From Bacteroidota bacterium (GTDB taxonomy: Bacteria; Bacteroidota; Bacteroidia; Chitinophagales; Chitinophagaceae): a DNA stretch of 64,000 bases. How positions within the stretch are numbered: the stretch's first letter is position 1; the number at the start of each line of letters is the position of its first letter. Made by a program: the position numbers and the translations under genes. The notes under the pieces are model-generated. The model worked only from the letters and a program-made list of their open reading frames with translations. It ran no database searches and was not told where the DNA came from. Shown here in pieces: positions 1 through 8,983 of this stretch. The stretch lies in contig JAHEFI010000001.1 in the NCBI GenBank assembly GCA_024640255.1, positions 248,001 through 312,000 of the forward strand. Reading direction: 5' to 3'.

Positions 1-542
1 TAACATCAGTTGGTTTGTTTAACACTGACCGTGGAAATGCATTCAATACTCGTTATACATTAAAGAATGGTGGTAACGCTTTAGCGGGTGTAATTACTTA
101 CTCTAATTCAACAGCTGGTGCAAATGAAATTACAATTGCAGCATCATACGAAGAGAATGAATTGATGAAAGCAGAAGCTTTGATCATGACAGGCTCTATC
201 GATGCAGGTGTTAAATCTATTGACGCTGTAAGAACATACCAAGGTGCTGGCTTAGCAGCTATCGCTACTGGTTTATCTTTAGCTGATGCTTACGAAGAAT
301 TAAGAGCTGAAAGAAGAATTGCTTTAGCCTTTAAAGGTTTATCTTTCTATGATGCTCGTCGTTGGGATATTATTGATCCAAGCAAAGGTCGTTCTAATGC
401 AGTGGTTATTTCTTCTACTGGTGCAGTTAACACTAAAGCGAAGATTGTTTACGGATACTTAGACTATTGGGATGTTCCAGATAATGAGTTAGCTTATAAC
501 CCACCATCTGCAACAGCAGTTCCAACTAAGAATCCTAAGTAA
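1..542 (+). CDS. RagB/SusD family nutrient-uptake outer membrane lipoprotein, C-terminal fragment
   Basis: The frame is open at the window edge, so this is the last ~180 residues of a longer protein (SusD proteins are usually 450-600 residues). The C-terminal part carries the block typical of the family, LRAERRIALAFKGLSFYD followed by ARRWD, preceded by an alpha-helical EENELMKAEAL segment of the TPR-like SusD fold. SusD-like lipoproteins sit on the outer leaflet of the outer membrane and cap a SusC TonB-dependent channel; the SusC partner should lie to the left of the window. The substrate cannot be inferred from this fragment. A strong terminator follows directly. Confidence 0.9.
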   Translation, partial: TSVGLFNTDRGNAFNTRYTLKNGGNALAGVITYSNSTAGANEITIAASYEENELMKAEALIMTGSIDAGVKSIDAVRTYQGAGLAAIATGLSLADAYEELRAERRIALAFKGLSFYDARRWDIIDPSKGRSNAVVISSTGAVNTKAKIVYGYLDYWDVPDNELAYNPPSATAVPTKNPK

Positions 543-565
543 TAGTTAAATCACTTAGAATTATA

Positions 566-597
566 AAAACAAGACCCTTTTGGGTCTTGTTTTGTTT
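566..597 (+). terminator. Rho-independent terminator of the susD-like gene
   Basis: Perfect 12-bp stem AAAACAAGACCC / GGGTCTTGTTTT with a TTTT loop, followed by a T-rich run. It starts 24 bases after the stop codon. Confidence 0.9.
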
Positions 598-631
598 TAG
601 GGATCTTTATCTTTATATAAAATTCCCCTTT

Positions 632-1339
632 ATGAAAAAGTGTATTCTTGCAGTAGTTGTATTTTTTATTAGCACAGGCATTATACATGCACAAGCCAAT
701 AGTGTCTCCACTACAGGCAAATGGGGTTCTCAAATATTTATAAGCGATGTCAATGGTAGAGCATTTGAAAATAAATATGCAGATGTGAGTGGCTCCGCTT
801 ATTTGTTTCCTGATTTTAAATTTGCAAGTATTATTTTATCTGATGGCAGAAAATATTCCAATGTAAAAGCCAGATTAAATCTTGTGGAGCATGAGGTTAA
901 TTTTATTGCTTCTAATGGAGAAGAAGGCTATATTGGAAAAGGCATGGTAAATGCTATTACCGTTATTGATACCAATAAGCAAGACATCAAAGAGTATACT
1001 TTCCAAACAGGTTTTTCTGCAATAGATAACCAAACCATTATTCATTTTTATCAGGTACTTAGTAAAGGGAAAATAGGCTTATTAAAATCCGTCAATAAAA
1101 ATATTGAGGAACACTTGAACGAGTTATCTGGAGAAAGGTCCAAAGAGTTTGCTGTTAGAGAAAACTTATATATATCTGTTGACGGTGTTTTAAAACGTGT
1201 GAAGAAAGAACCTGCTTTCTTCCTATTGGCCATGTCGGATCAAAAAGAGGCCATTAATCAGTTTATCAGCAACAATAAGCTCAATTTTAAGAGCGAAGAG
1301 CAGCTAAAAAAGTTGGTTGATTTTTACAATACATTGTAA
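632..1339 (+). CDS. Secreted protein of unknown function
   Basis: 235 residues starting at MKKCILAV. This ATG is preferred over an upstream start at 587 because that one would lie inside the terminator hairpin and delay the signal peptide. Residues 1-20 form a signal peptide ending in IIHAQ, a common Bacteroidota cleavage context. The mature part is a mix of beta strands and helices with a repeated 'DGRKYSNVKARLNL' style turn and a helical C-terminus rich in K, E and N. I recognise no domain. The gene stands alone between a terminator and the phosphate transport pair. Periplasmic or surface location is inferred from the signal peptide only. Confidence 0.7.
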   Translation: MKKCILAVVVFFISTGIIHAQANSVSTTGKWGSQIFISDVNGRAFENKYADVSGSAYLFPDFKFASIILSDGRKYSNVKARLNLVEHEVNFIASNGEEGYIGKGMVNAITVIDTNKQDIKEYTFQTGFSAIDNQTIIHFYQVLSKGKIGLLKSVNKNIEEHLNELSGERSKEFAVRENLYISVDGVLKRVKKEPAFFLLAMSDQKEAINQFISNNKLNFKSEEQLKKLVDFYNTL

Positions 1340-1452
1340 ATCAATTATTTAGATAAAATCATTTCTTAACAATTTGGTAATATTGGGACTCTTTTAATTG
1401 TAAGTAAAGGGGGAAATTTGCTATGCATTAAAAAACCAATAAAATAAATTGT

Positions 1453-2100
1453 ATGGATTTCAATTCAATCTTTAAAGTTTTCTTACCAAAGGATCGTGTA
1501 TTTTTTCAATTGTTTGAAGAAGTAGCAGAGCATGTTTATCAAATGGGTGTGAAATTAAAAGAAATGGTAAACGAACCAGATGAAGACAAGAGAGCTAATT
1601 ATTTAGCACAAATTGAAAATCTAGAACATATCAATGACGATTTAACCCATAATATTTTCACTGAATTAGGAAGAAATTTTATTACACCTTTTGATAGAGA
1701 AGATATTCACTACTTAGCAACTTCTTTAGATGATGTGGCAGATTATATTTATGCCTCAGCTAAGAAAATTAATTTCTATAAAATTAATCCTAACGATACT
1801 GGCATTCATAAATTAACTGAATTGATTTTACAAGGCAGTTTGGAAACAAAGACGGCGGTATTGGGTTTGCGCAATATGAAAAATATTAAAGCAATGACCG
1901 ATGCTATGATTAAAGTAAATAGTATTGAAAATCAGGCAGATGATGTTTTTGATATGAGTATTGAAAAATTATTTGAACAAGAAAATGATTTCAAAGTAAT
2001 TATTAAGAAAAGAGAAATTTATCAAGTACTTGAAATAGCTACTGATAAAATTGAAGACGTTTCAAATGTAATTGAAACAATCATTATCAAGTACGCTTAA
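1453..2100 (+). CDS. DUF47 family PhoU-like protein (accessory of PiT phosphate transporter)
   Basis: 215 residues, all helical, beginning MDFNSIFKVFLPKDRVFFQL. The length and the pattern (E-rich helices, HINDDLTHNIFTEL, TPFDREDIHYLATSLDD with its acidic metal-binding-like cluster, ENQADDVFD) fit the DUF47/TIGR00153 family, cytosolic PhoU-like four-helix proteins. Members are nearly always encoded directly before a PiT transporter, as here (11 bases to the next start), and are thought to control its activity. There is no signal peptide. Family assignment is firm; the exact regulatory role is inferred from the gene pair. Confidence 0.92.
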   Translation: MDFNSIFKVFLPKDRVFFQLFEEVAEHVYQMGVKLKEMVNEPDEDKRANYLAQIENLEHINDDLTHNIFTELGRNFITPFDREDIHYLATSLDDVADYIYASAKKINFYKINPNDTGIHKLTELILQGSLETKTAVLGLRNMKNIKAMTDAMIKVNSIENQADDVFDMSIEKLFEQENDFKVIIKKREIYQVLEIATDKIEDVSNVIETIIIKYA

Positions 2101-2111
2101 TTTAATTCACA

Positions 2112-3824
2112 ATGACATTATTAATTGTTATTATCGCGCTTGCGCTAATATTTGACTATATCAATGGATTCCATGATGCGGCAAACTCAATTGCTACTGT
2201 GGTTTCTACAAAGGTATTAACACCCTTTCAAGCGGTTTTATGGGCAGCTTTATTTAATTCAGTAGCCTTCTGGATTTTTAAAGACCATGCTGTTGCCAAT
2301 TCAATCAGCAAAACTGTTTATAAAGATTTCATCACTTTACCTGTTATCTTCTCTGGCTTATTAGCAGCCATATTTTGGAACTTATTAACCTGGTGGTATG
2401 GAATTCCATCTTCTAGCTCTCATACTTTGATTGGAGGCTTTGCAGGTGCTGCTATCACTCATGGATTAATGCAAAAGGGAATAGACTATTCTTGGGCAAA
2501 AATTGTAGATGCTGATACTATTATTAAAACTGTATTATTTATTTTCTTGGCACCACTTATTGGTATTGTAATTTCTGTTTTTATTACAGTAGTTACCATT
2601 ATGCGAAATGTATGGTGGAGATTATTGATTATCTCTTTAGTGACATTTGCTACTATTTTAATGTTTGATCAATTTGAGCATTCTAAAATGACCGAGAATG
2701 TTCAAAAGTTTTATGGAGTAGATAAATATTCAAAAGAAGTTAAAACAATCAGTGCTGAATTAGAAGAAAAGAAAGGTGATACTGTATTGTTAGCAAAATT
2801 GACATTGAATAAAGAGAAATTAGCAAAAGCTACAGAAACTGCTGAAAAAATTCAACCTATTATTGAGCAATACGATGAATTAGGAGCAGATAGAATTGCT
2901 AAAATGGTGAATGATAGTGGTTGGTTGAAAACCCCAGCTGTAAGCAAATTAAAAGATGCAGCAAGAAACGCCAATGATTTCTTGGTATTTGAGGCTAAAG
3001 CACCTGAAAGTAAAGAAGCTAAAGCAATTTATGAGGCTGAAAAAGAAAGAACAGAAGGATATAAAGAACCTTTAAAATTGTATTTAGCAGGTACCATTAC
3101 AGTAGATTCTGCAATGACAGCTATGAATGCTATCTATCCAATTGAAGCAAAAAACTTTGATAAAGTAAAAGCTAAGATTGTAAAATTTGATATTCAAAAA
3201 TCTTTCGCTAGTGAATTAGACAAGGCAGATAATACTATTATTGTAAATGGTATTATTGGAGCATCTATATTATTTATGTTGATTTACTTATACGTAGAGA
3301 AGTTCAAGACACCTACAGCTTATACGGTAGCTAATATGTTTAAGAAATTGCAGTTGTTTAGTTCTGCTGCATTTAGTATTGGACATGGTGGTAATGATGC
3401 GCAAAAAGTAATGGGTATTATTGGTGCTGCTTTAATTGCCAATGGAACAATTCAAGATTTTGGTTCATTACCAGGTTGGGTGCCGGTAGCTTGTTATTTA
3501 GCCATTGGTTTAGGTACTATGAGCGGAGGTTGGAAAATTGTAAAAACAATGGGATCAAAAATTACCAAAGTGACTCCATTAGAAGGGGTGGCTGCGGAAA
3601 CAGCAGGAGCATTTACATTGTTCTTCACTGGCCAAATGGGTATCCCCGTTTCTACTACTCATACTATTACAGGGTCTATTATTGGTGTTGGCGCTACCAA
3701 GCGTTTAAGTGCAGTAAGATGGGGTGTAACCACCAATTTATTATGGGCTTGGGTATTAACCATTCCAGTGAGTGGTGTATTGGCTGCAATAGTTTATGCA
3801 ATTGTACATTATGTTGTAAAATAA
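2112..3824 (+). CDS. PiT family inorganic phosphate transporter with large central soluble domain
   Basis: 570 residues. Two inverted PiT repeats are visible: the N-terminal signature DYINGFHDAANSIATVV (residues ~14-31) and the C-terminal GHGGNDAQKVMGIIGAAL (~422-440), followed by GIPVSTTHTITGSIIGVG. About ten to twelve membrane segments are predicted by eye. PiT proteins import phosphate with a cation. Between the two repeats (roughly residues 195-375) lies a long, charged, mostly helical insertion rich in K, E and A, with no membrane segment. It makes the protein longer than minimal bacterial PiT members of about 330-500 residues. The gene is co-transcribed with the DUF47 gene, and a strong terminator follows. 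Confidence 0.93.
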   Translation: MTLLIVIIALALIFDYINGFHDAANSIATVVSTKVLTPFQAVLWAALFNSVAFWIFKDHAVANSISKTVYKDFITLPVIFSGLLAAIFWNLLTWWYGIPSSSSHTLIGGFAGAAITHGLMQKGIDYSWAKIVDADTIIKTVLFIFLAPLIGIVISVFITVVTIMRNVWWRLLIISLVTFATILMFDQFEHSKMTENVQKFYGVDKYSKEVKTISAELEEKKGDTVLLAKLTLNKEKLAKATETAEKIQPIIEQYDELGADRIAKMVNDSGWLKTPAVSKLKDAARNANDFLVFEAKAPESKEAKAIYEAEKERTEGYKEPLKLYLAGTITVDSAMTAMNAIYPIEAKNFDKVKAKIVKFDIQKSFASELDKADNTIIVNGIIGASILFMLIYLYVEKFKTPTAYTVANMFKKLQLFSSAAFSIGHGGNDAQKVMGIIGAALIANGTIQDFGSLPGWVPVACYLAIGLGTMSGGWKIVKTMGSKITKVTPLEGVAAETAGAFTLFFTGQMGIPVSTTHTITGSIIGVGATKRLSAVRWGVTTNLLWAWVLTIPVSGVLAAIVYAIVHYVVK

Positions 3825-3832
3825 AAAAATGG

Positions 3833-3850
3833 AGTCCCCGTTGGGAGACT
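3833..3850. other. Hairpin of the GAGTCCCC...GGGAGACT type
   Basis: Inverted repeat AGTCCCC-GTT-GGGAGACT just after the PiT stop codon. On the plus strand it has one C-A mismatch; on the minus strand this becomes a G-U pair and the hairpin is followed by a T-rich stretch. Related hairpins lie at 8944-8973 and 8984-9013. Confidence 0.55.
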
Positions 3851-3865
3851 TTGTTTGAAAGATAG

Positions 3866-3908
3866 AAAGGTCCCAGTCGAATCAAATTGACTGGGACTTT
3901 TGCTTTTT
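3866..3908 (+). terminator. Rho-independent terminator of the DUF47-PiT operon
   Basis: Stem GTCCCAGTC / GACTGGGAC (3870-3878 with 3889-3897), A-rich before and T-rich after. Confidence 0.85.
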
Positions 3909-3944
3909 TACCTTAAATTACATAGGAAACAATTACACCAATAA

Positions 3945-5462
3945 ATGAATAATTATTGTAAGAGTATCTTTTTTTTAAGTTTTATAATATTAATTTCTAC
4001 TAATATTACTGCACAGCTTATTCAGCTTGTTACCATTATAGATGGAACAGGGAAGAAGGGTTTTAAAAGTGCGGTTAGAATTGAAGGTAATAAAATAGTT
4101 TCTGTTGGAAATTTAATACCATATAAAGGAGAAAAGGTTATAGATGGGAAAGGAATGGTGTTGGCTCCTGGTTTTATAGATTCGCATAGTCATCATTTTG
4201 GTGCTTTAATGCAGCATCCTTCAGGTATTCCAAGTGCAAGTCAGGGTGTTACTACAATAGTGATTGGTCAGGATGGAGAAAGTTTTTTAATGGATAGCTT
4301 ACGTGCAATGATAAATAGACAACCTATTGCGATTAATGTAGCAACTTATACGGGGCATTCTACTTTAAGAGAAATGGTTATGGGGGAGCATGATGTTTTA
4401 AGAAAAGCCACAGCTGCTGAAATAGATAAAATGAAACTTCTATTAAATGATGATTTACAAAAAGGCTCTTTGGGATTATCTACAGGCTTAGAATATGAAC
4501 AAGCCTTTTACTCAAGTAAGGAAGAGGTAATTGATTTAGCCAAAATTGCAGCGATGAATCACACTAGGTATATGAGCCATATAAGAAGTGAGGATGTTAC
4601 AATAGATGATGCAATGGATGAAATTATTTCAATTGGAAGAATCACTAAAATGCCTGTTCAAATTTCACATTTAAAAATTGGCATCAAGGATAAATGGAAT
4701 ACAGCTGAGTTGATTTTAAAAAAATTAGAAGCTGCAAGAGCAGAAGGTATAAATATTACTGCAGATGTTTATCCTTATAATTTTTGGAATTCAACATTAA
4801 GGGTTTTATTTGCAAAGCGAGATTATGAAAATCTTGCAAGTGCTCAATTTGCTGTTGATCAGGTTTTTGATGCCGACGAATCATATTTAGTACAGTTTGC
4901 GCCGGAGCCAAGTTATAAGGGGAAGACTATTTCTGTAATTGCAAAAGAAAGAAATGAGAGCCCAGCTAAAACGATCATTGAATTAATTAAATTAGCTACT
5001 GCATTTAAAAAAGCCAATCCAAATTATGAAGGAACCGTGGAGGCCATTGCCGCAAAAGGGATGAATGAGAAAGATGTGGCAAATTTTATTGCTTGGACTC
5101 ATTCCAATATTTGTTCAGATGGAAAAGACGGCGGACACCCAAGAGGCTATGGTTCTTTTACAAAAGTGTTAAGTAAGTACACAAGAGAGGATAAGTTATT
5201 ATTTTTAGAAGAAGCAATCCATAAAATGACAGGTTTGACCGCGGCTAATTTAGGAATAGAGAACAGAGGCACTATTCAAGAAGGTAAAATTGCAGATTTG
5301 GTCTTATTCGATCCCAATACTGTAAAAGACAATTCTACCATCCAAAATAGCAAGGCTTTGTCAGATGGTATACAAATGGTATGGGTAAATGGGCAATTAA
5401 TTTATCAAAAGAAAAAAGCAACTGGTAAATTACCCGGAACTTTAATCACTTCAAAAAATTAG
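3945..5462 (+). CDS. Secreted N-acyl-D-amino-acid deacylase (amidohydrolase family)
   Basis: 505 residues with a signal peptide (residues 1-23, ending NITAQ). The amidohydrolase metal site starts with GFIDSHSHH (His81, His83), followed by further His in MSHIRSED and QISHLKIG and Asp in CSDGKDGG. The HPRGYGSFTKVL block and the end GTIQEGKIADLVLFD are typical of D-aminoacylases / N-acyl-D-amino-acid deacylases. These zinc enzymes hydrolyse N-acyl-D-amino acids to free D-amino acids; the signal peptide places it in the periplasm or at the surface. It is the first gene of a tight operon (2 bases, then TAATG overlaps) with D-glutamate-type enzymes and a permease, which supports a D-amino-acid role. 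Exact acyl and amino acid preference is unknown. Confidence 0.85.
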   Translation: MNNYCKSIFFLSFIILISTNITAQLIQLVTIIDGTGKKGFKSAVRIEGNKIVSVGNLIPYKGEKVIDGKGMVLAPGFIDSHSHHFGALMQHPSGIPSASQGVTTIVIGQDGESFLMDSLRAMINRQPIAINVATYTGHSTLREMVMGEHDVLRKATAAEIDKMKLLLNDDLQKGSLGLSTGLEYEQAFYSSKEEVIDLAKIAAMNHTRYMSHIRSEDVTIDDAMDEIISIGRITKMPVQISHLKIGIKDKWNTAELILKKLEAARAEGINITADVYPYNFWNSTLRVLFAKRDYENLASAQFAVDQVFDADESYLVQFAPEPSYKGKTISVIAKERNESPAKTIIELIKLATAFKKANPNYEGTVEAIAAKGMNEKDVANFIAWTHSNICSDGKDGGHPRGYGSFTKVLSKYTREDKLLFLEEAIHKMTGLTAANLGIENRGTIQEGKIADLVLFDPNTVKDNSTIQNSKALSDGIQMVWVNGQLIYQKKKATGKLPGTLITSKN

Positions 5463-5464
5463 AA

Positions 5465-6511
5465 ATGAACAATGCAGTTGTGCTAACCAATGGTTTATTA
5501 AAATCTTCTGATGCAAAAACAGCACATGGTTTAATTAGAGGAACAGAAAGATTTACTATTATTGGAATAATTGATAATGAAGAAACGGCAGGTCAAGATG
5601 CAGGTGTATTACTAGATGGAAAAAATAGAAACATACCTGTATTTGCAAGTTTTAATAAAGCAATTGATGAATTAAATAATATTCATTTTTTAATTATTGG
5701 CGTTGCTACGGTTGGGGGTAGATTGCCAGGTAATATGCTGGAGATAGTTATTGAAGCAATCAAAAAGGGTATCTCTATTGTGAATGGCTTACACGAATAT
5801 CTTTCCGAAAAACCTGCTATTGTTGAATTAGCAATAAGTAATAAAGTTCAACTAATTGATGTAAGAAAACCAAAAAAAAGAGAACAGCTTCATTTCTGGA
5901 CAGGTGAAATATTCAAAGTGCAAGCTCCAATTATTGCAGTTATAGGAATGGATTGCGCAATGGGTAAGAGAACTACAGCCAGAATGTTGAAACAGGCTTG
6001 TGAAGAAGAGGGTATCAATGCACAAATGATATATACAGGTCAAACAGGATGGCTACAAGGAGGAAAGTATGGATTTATTTTTGATTCAACTTTGAATGAT
6101 TTTGTTTCTGGCGAACTAGAACATGCAATTGTTTCATGTGCTAACGAAACAAAGGCTAATATTATTTTTTTAGAAGGACAATCTTCATTAAGAAATCCAA
6201 GTGGCCCATGTGGTATTGAATTATTGATTTCTGGAAATGCAAAACACACTATTTTATTATTTGCACCGAAAAGAAAATACTTTGATAATGACCCACATTG
6301 GGGAATTATTCCAAGTGTAGCTTCTGAAATTGAACTGATTGAAAAATTAGGATCTAAAGTTATTGCTGTTGCTATGAATACCGAAGATTGTACTACAGAA
6401 GAAGCATATATTTTACAAAAAGAATATATTAGCAGTTTGGGTATACCAGTTCTATTGCCCATTCAAGAAGGTGTAACTTCTATCCTTTCAACTTTAAAAA
6501 AATTGATATAA
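5465..6511 (+). CDS. DUF1611 protein, DgcN-like (D-glutamate N-acetyltransferase family)
   Basis: 348 residues. The N-terminal half is a Rossmann-like domain; the C-terminal half has a P-loop-like motif GMDCAMGKRTTA near residues 160-171 and the QTGWLQGG and LEGQSSLRNPSG blocks typical of DUF1611. In marine Proteobacteria and haloarchaea a DUF1611 protein, DgcN, acetylates D-glutamate and the enolase-superfamily enzyme DgcA then epimerises N-acetyl-D-glutamate to the L form. Here the next gene, overlapping by one base, is exactly such an epimerase, which makes a DgcN-like role likely. This pairing is the main evidence; substrate identity is inferred. Confidence 0.8.
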   Translation: MNNAVVLTNGLLKSSDAKTAHGLIRGTERFTIIGIIDNEETAGQDAGVLLDGKNRNIPVFASFNKAIDELNNIHFLIIGVATVGGRLPGNMLEIVIEAIKKGISIVNGLHEYLSEKPAIVELAISNKVQLIDVRKPKKREQLHFWTGEIFKVQAPIIAVIGMDCAMGKRTTARMLKQACEEEGINAQMIYTGQTGWLQGGKYGFIFDSTLNDFVSGELEHAIVSCANETKANIIFLEGQSSLRNPSGPCGIELLISGNAKHTILLFAPKRKYFDNDPHWGIIPSVASEIELIEKLGSKVIAVAMNTEDCTTEEAYILQKEYISSLGIPVLLPIQEGVTSILSTLKKLI

Positions 6512-7575
6512 TGAAAATAGTTGCAGTAAGGGCCTTTATTCAACATATGGCTTTGACCAAGCCTTATGTTATTGCGTATAATACTTTTACTGATGTTTCA
6601 ATTGCTTTTTTGGAGGTTGAACTTGCTAATGGTATCATAGGTTATGGTACAGGAAGTCCTGCCGAGGAGGTAGTTGGAGAAACTACTAATACCACATTGG
6701 CTAATTTGGAATCTGATTATGTCCAAACTTTTGTAGGAAAAGATATCAGACATTTTCAACAACTCATTTTTGATGCGAGTGTTCGATTTTCAAACCTGCC
6801 AGGCACATTAGCGGCAATAGATATTGCTTTACATGATGCATTTGGAAAATGGATGGGTATTTCTATTGCACAATTTTATGGACAAAAAATACAATCCTTG
6901 CCTACATCTGTAACAATAGGAATAAAAAATGTAGAGGAGACTATTCAGGATGCCATTGAATATAAAAAATTAGGGTTTACAATTTTAAAAGTAAAAACTG
7001 GTATTGATGTTAAAGAAGATATTGAAAGGATTAGTGCAATTAATAAAACATTTGGAAATTATTTTTCTATAAGAGTAGATGCCAACCAGGGGTATTCTAT
7101 CAATGAATTAGAGACATTTATACAATCAACAAAAAACTGGAAACTAGAATTAATAGAACAACCTTTAAAAGTTGGTACAGAAAAAGAACTACAAAAATTA
7201 GATGAATCCACTAGAAAAATTTTATGTGGAGATGAGTCTTTAAAAAATCCAATATCAGCTTTGCAATTTGCCGCTAATCAAACATTTGGAATTTATAATA
7301 TTAAGCTAATGAAATGCGGGGGGTTGATTAGTGCTAAGGAAATAGCAACAATTGCTAATAATGGCAAGATTGATTTATTTTGGGGATGTAATGATGAAAG
7401 TATTATTAGTATCACTGCTGCATTACATATTGCATATAGCTGTCCTAATACAAAATATTTAGATTTGGATGGAAGTTTGGATTTAGCAGAAGACATTGTA
7501 CAGGATGGATTTATAATAGAAAATGGCCACATGAAAATTAATCCCCAACCTGGATTTGGATTTAATAAAATTTAA
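6511..7575 (+). CDS. Enolase-superfamily epimerase (dipeptide epimerase / DgcA-like)
   Basis: 354 residues with the complete muconate-lactonising subgroup active site: KVKTG (the K-x-K motif, ~residue 166), metal ligands in RVDANQGY (Asp), ELIEQP (Glu) and CGDES (Asp), the second catalytic lysine in NIKLMKCGG, and DLDGSLDL near the end. These features fit L-Ala-D/L-Glu epimerases and the N-acyl-D-glutamate racemase DgcA. The reaction is 1,1-proton transfer at an alpha carbon next to a carboxylate. It overlaps the DUF1611 gene and the permease gene by one base each (TAATG), so it is translationally coupled. The enzyme could serve murein-peptide recycling or D-Glu use; the DUF1611 neighbour favours the latter. 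Confidence 0.85.
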   Translation: MKIVAVRAFIQHMALTKPYVIAYNTFTDVSIAFLEVELANGIIGYGTGSPAEEVVGETTNTTLANLESDYVQTFVGKDIRHFQQLIFDASVRFSNLPGTLAAIDIALHDAFGKWMGISIAQFYGQKIQSLPTSVTIGIKNVEETIQDAIEYKKLGFTILKVKTGIDVKEDIERISAINKTFGNYFSIRVDANQGYSINELETFIQSTKNWKLELIEQPLKVGTEKELQKLDESTRKILCGDESLKNPISALQFAANQTFGIYNIKLMKCGGLISAKEIATIANNGKIDLFWGCNDESIISITAALHIAYSCPNTKYLDLDGSLDLAEDIVQDGFIIENGHMKINPQPGFGFNKI

Positions 7576-8975
7576 TGAAAAGCCTACAACCTAAAATCGG
7601 ATTAAGATCTGCTATTTTTTTAGTAGTGAGCGTTATTATTGGATCCGGTGTATTTAAAAAAATGGCCCCAATGGCAGATCAACTAGGCTCTCCTATTTGG
7701 GTTATTATCTGTTGGATTATTGCAGGTTTGATAAGTTTAGCTGGAGCGCTTTGTACTGCAGAAATGAGTAGTCTGTTCCCAAATTCCGGAGGAGAGTATT
7801 TTTATTTTCAAAAAATATACGGCAAGTTTTTTGCTTTTATTTATGGATGGTCAAGCTTCACGGTAATTAAGACTGCAGCTATTTCTGCTTTGGCTTATAT
7901 TTTTGCACAATCTTTTAATAGCTTAATTCCGCTACCGCAATGGGGATCGGATGCTTCTTTTTTAGGAATTGCTTTATTTCAAAATCTTTCAATCAAGTTA
8001 CTCGCTTCTTTTTTAATTATACTATTAACTTTATTGAATTATAGAGGGGTAGAATTTGCAGAAAAATTAAGTAGTATTCTTACTTATTTAATGCTTTTGG
8101 GTATAATTTTTTTTGTACTATTTGGTGTTTTTTCTACCAAAGGAAATGTAGATAATATTACTTCAAATAGTTTAGTGAAGCATGTGCCCTCAGGCATGAA
8201 TTTAGTTAAAGCTTTATTAGTGGCAAGCTTAGGAGCATTTTGGGGGTATGAAGGATGGAATAATATTGCATATATAGGAGAGGAAATTAAAAACCCCAAA
8301 AAGAATTTACCCTTGGCATTAGGTATTGGTACATTAATAGTTATTTTTTCATATGTCTTGCTTAACTTGATTTTTATTTATATTTTACCTATAGATTATT
8401 TTATTGGATTAAATAGCACTCCTAATAAAATTGCAGCAGTTGAAGTAGCTGGACAAATGGGTGGAATTTTAGGAAAAACATTAATAGCCGTTTTAATTTT
8501 AGTAACTACATTAAATTCAACTAATAGCTCCATTTTAATGTCTGCAAGAATTTTATATGCGATGGCTAGAGATAAAATGTTTTTAAATAAGGCTGCTTCA
8601 GTTCATCCAACATTTAATACACCAGATATTGCTTTATTTATTCAAGCAATATGGGCAATAGCATTAGTATTTTCTGGAAGTTTTGATCAGCTAACTGATA
8701 TGCTTATATTCGCAGCATTTTTATTTTACGGCTGTACTGCTTTAGGTGTAATCATTATGAGAATAAAGGAGCCTCAAATGGAGCGTTCCTACAAGGTAAT
8801 TGGTTATCCATTTGTACCCACTTTATTCTTTTTATTCTGTATTGCCTTGTTTATTAGCACTATCCTCAATCAACCTGGGGAAGCTATCTGGGGTATTAGT
8901 CTTATGGCTTCAGGAGTTCCTGTTTATTATTTCTTGAATATAAAAATGGAGTCCCCTTCGGGAGACTCCATTTGA
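7575..8975 (+). CDS. APC family amino acid permease
   Basis: 466 residues, about twelve hydrophobic helices, with the APC-superfamily start GLRSAIFLVVSVIIGSGVFK (unwound first helix GSGV) and a conserved WGYEGWNN segment. It resembles the y+LAT/serine-threonine exchanger-like branch found in Bacteroidota. As last gene of the operon it probably imports the (D-)amino acid handled by the three enzymes. The last residues MESPSGDSI and the stop are encoded inside a terminator-like hairpin, so the C-terminal tail is dictated by that hairpin. Confidence 0.88.
   Translation: MKSLQPKIGLRSAIFLVVSVIIGSGVFKKMAPMADQLGSPIWVIICWIIAGLISLAGALCTAEMSSLFPNSGGEYFYFQKIYGKFFAFIYGWSSFTVIKTAAISALAYIFAQSFNSLIPLPQWGSDASFLGIALFQNLSIKLLASFLIILLTLLNYRGVEFAEKLSSILTYLMLLGIIFFVLFGVFSTKGNVDNITSNSLVKHVPSGMNLVKALLVASLGAFWGYEGWNNIAYIGEEIKNPKKNLPLALGIGTLIVIFSYVLLNLIFIYILPIDYFIGLNSTPNKIAAVEVAGQMGGILGKTLIAVLILVTTLNSTNSSILMSARILYAMARDKMFLNKAASVHPTFNTPDIALFIQAIWAIALVFSGSFDQLTDMLIFAAFLFYGCTALGVIIMRIKEPQMERSYKVIGYPFVPTLFFLFCIALFISTILNQPGEAIWGISLMASGVPVYYFLNIKMESPSGDSI
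8944..8973 (-). terminator. Terminator for the leftward genes, inside the 3' end of the permease gene
   Basis: On the minus strand AAATGGAGTCTCCC-GAA-GGGGACTCCATTT pairs throughout with one G-U and is followed by TTATATT. It overlaps the last codons of the permease on the other strand. Confidence 0.7.
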
Positions 8976-8983
8976 AATTTCTG

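Noticed and set aside
3476-3865. Open frame of 129 codons inside and after the PiT gene
   Set aside because: Overlaps the conserved C-terminal PiT repeat in another frame; composition rich in Cys, Tyr and Asn without motifs. A shadow frame.
6040-6462. 140-codon antisense frame in the DUF1611 gene
   Set aside because: Entirely antisense to a gene with clear family motifs; no start signal or homology seen.
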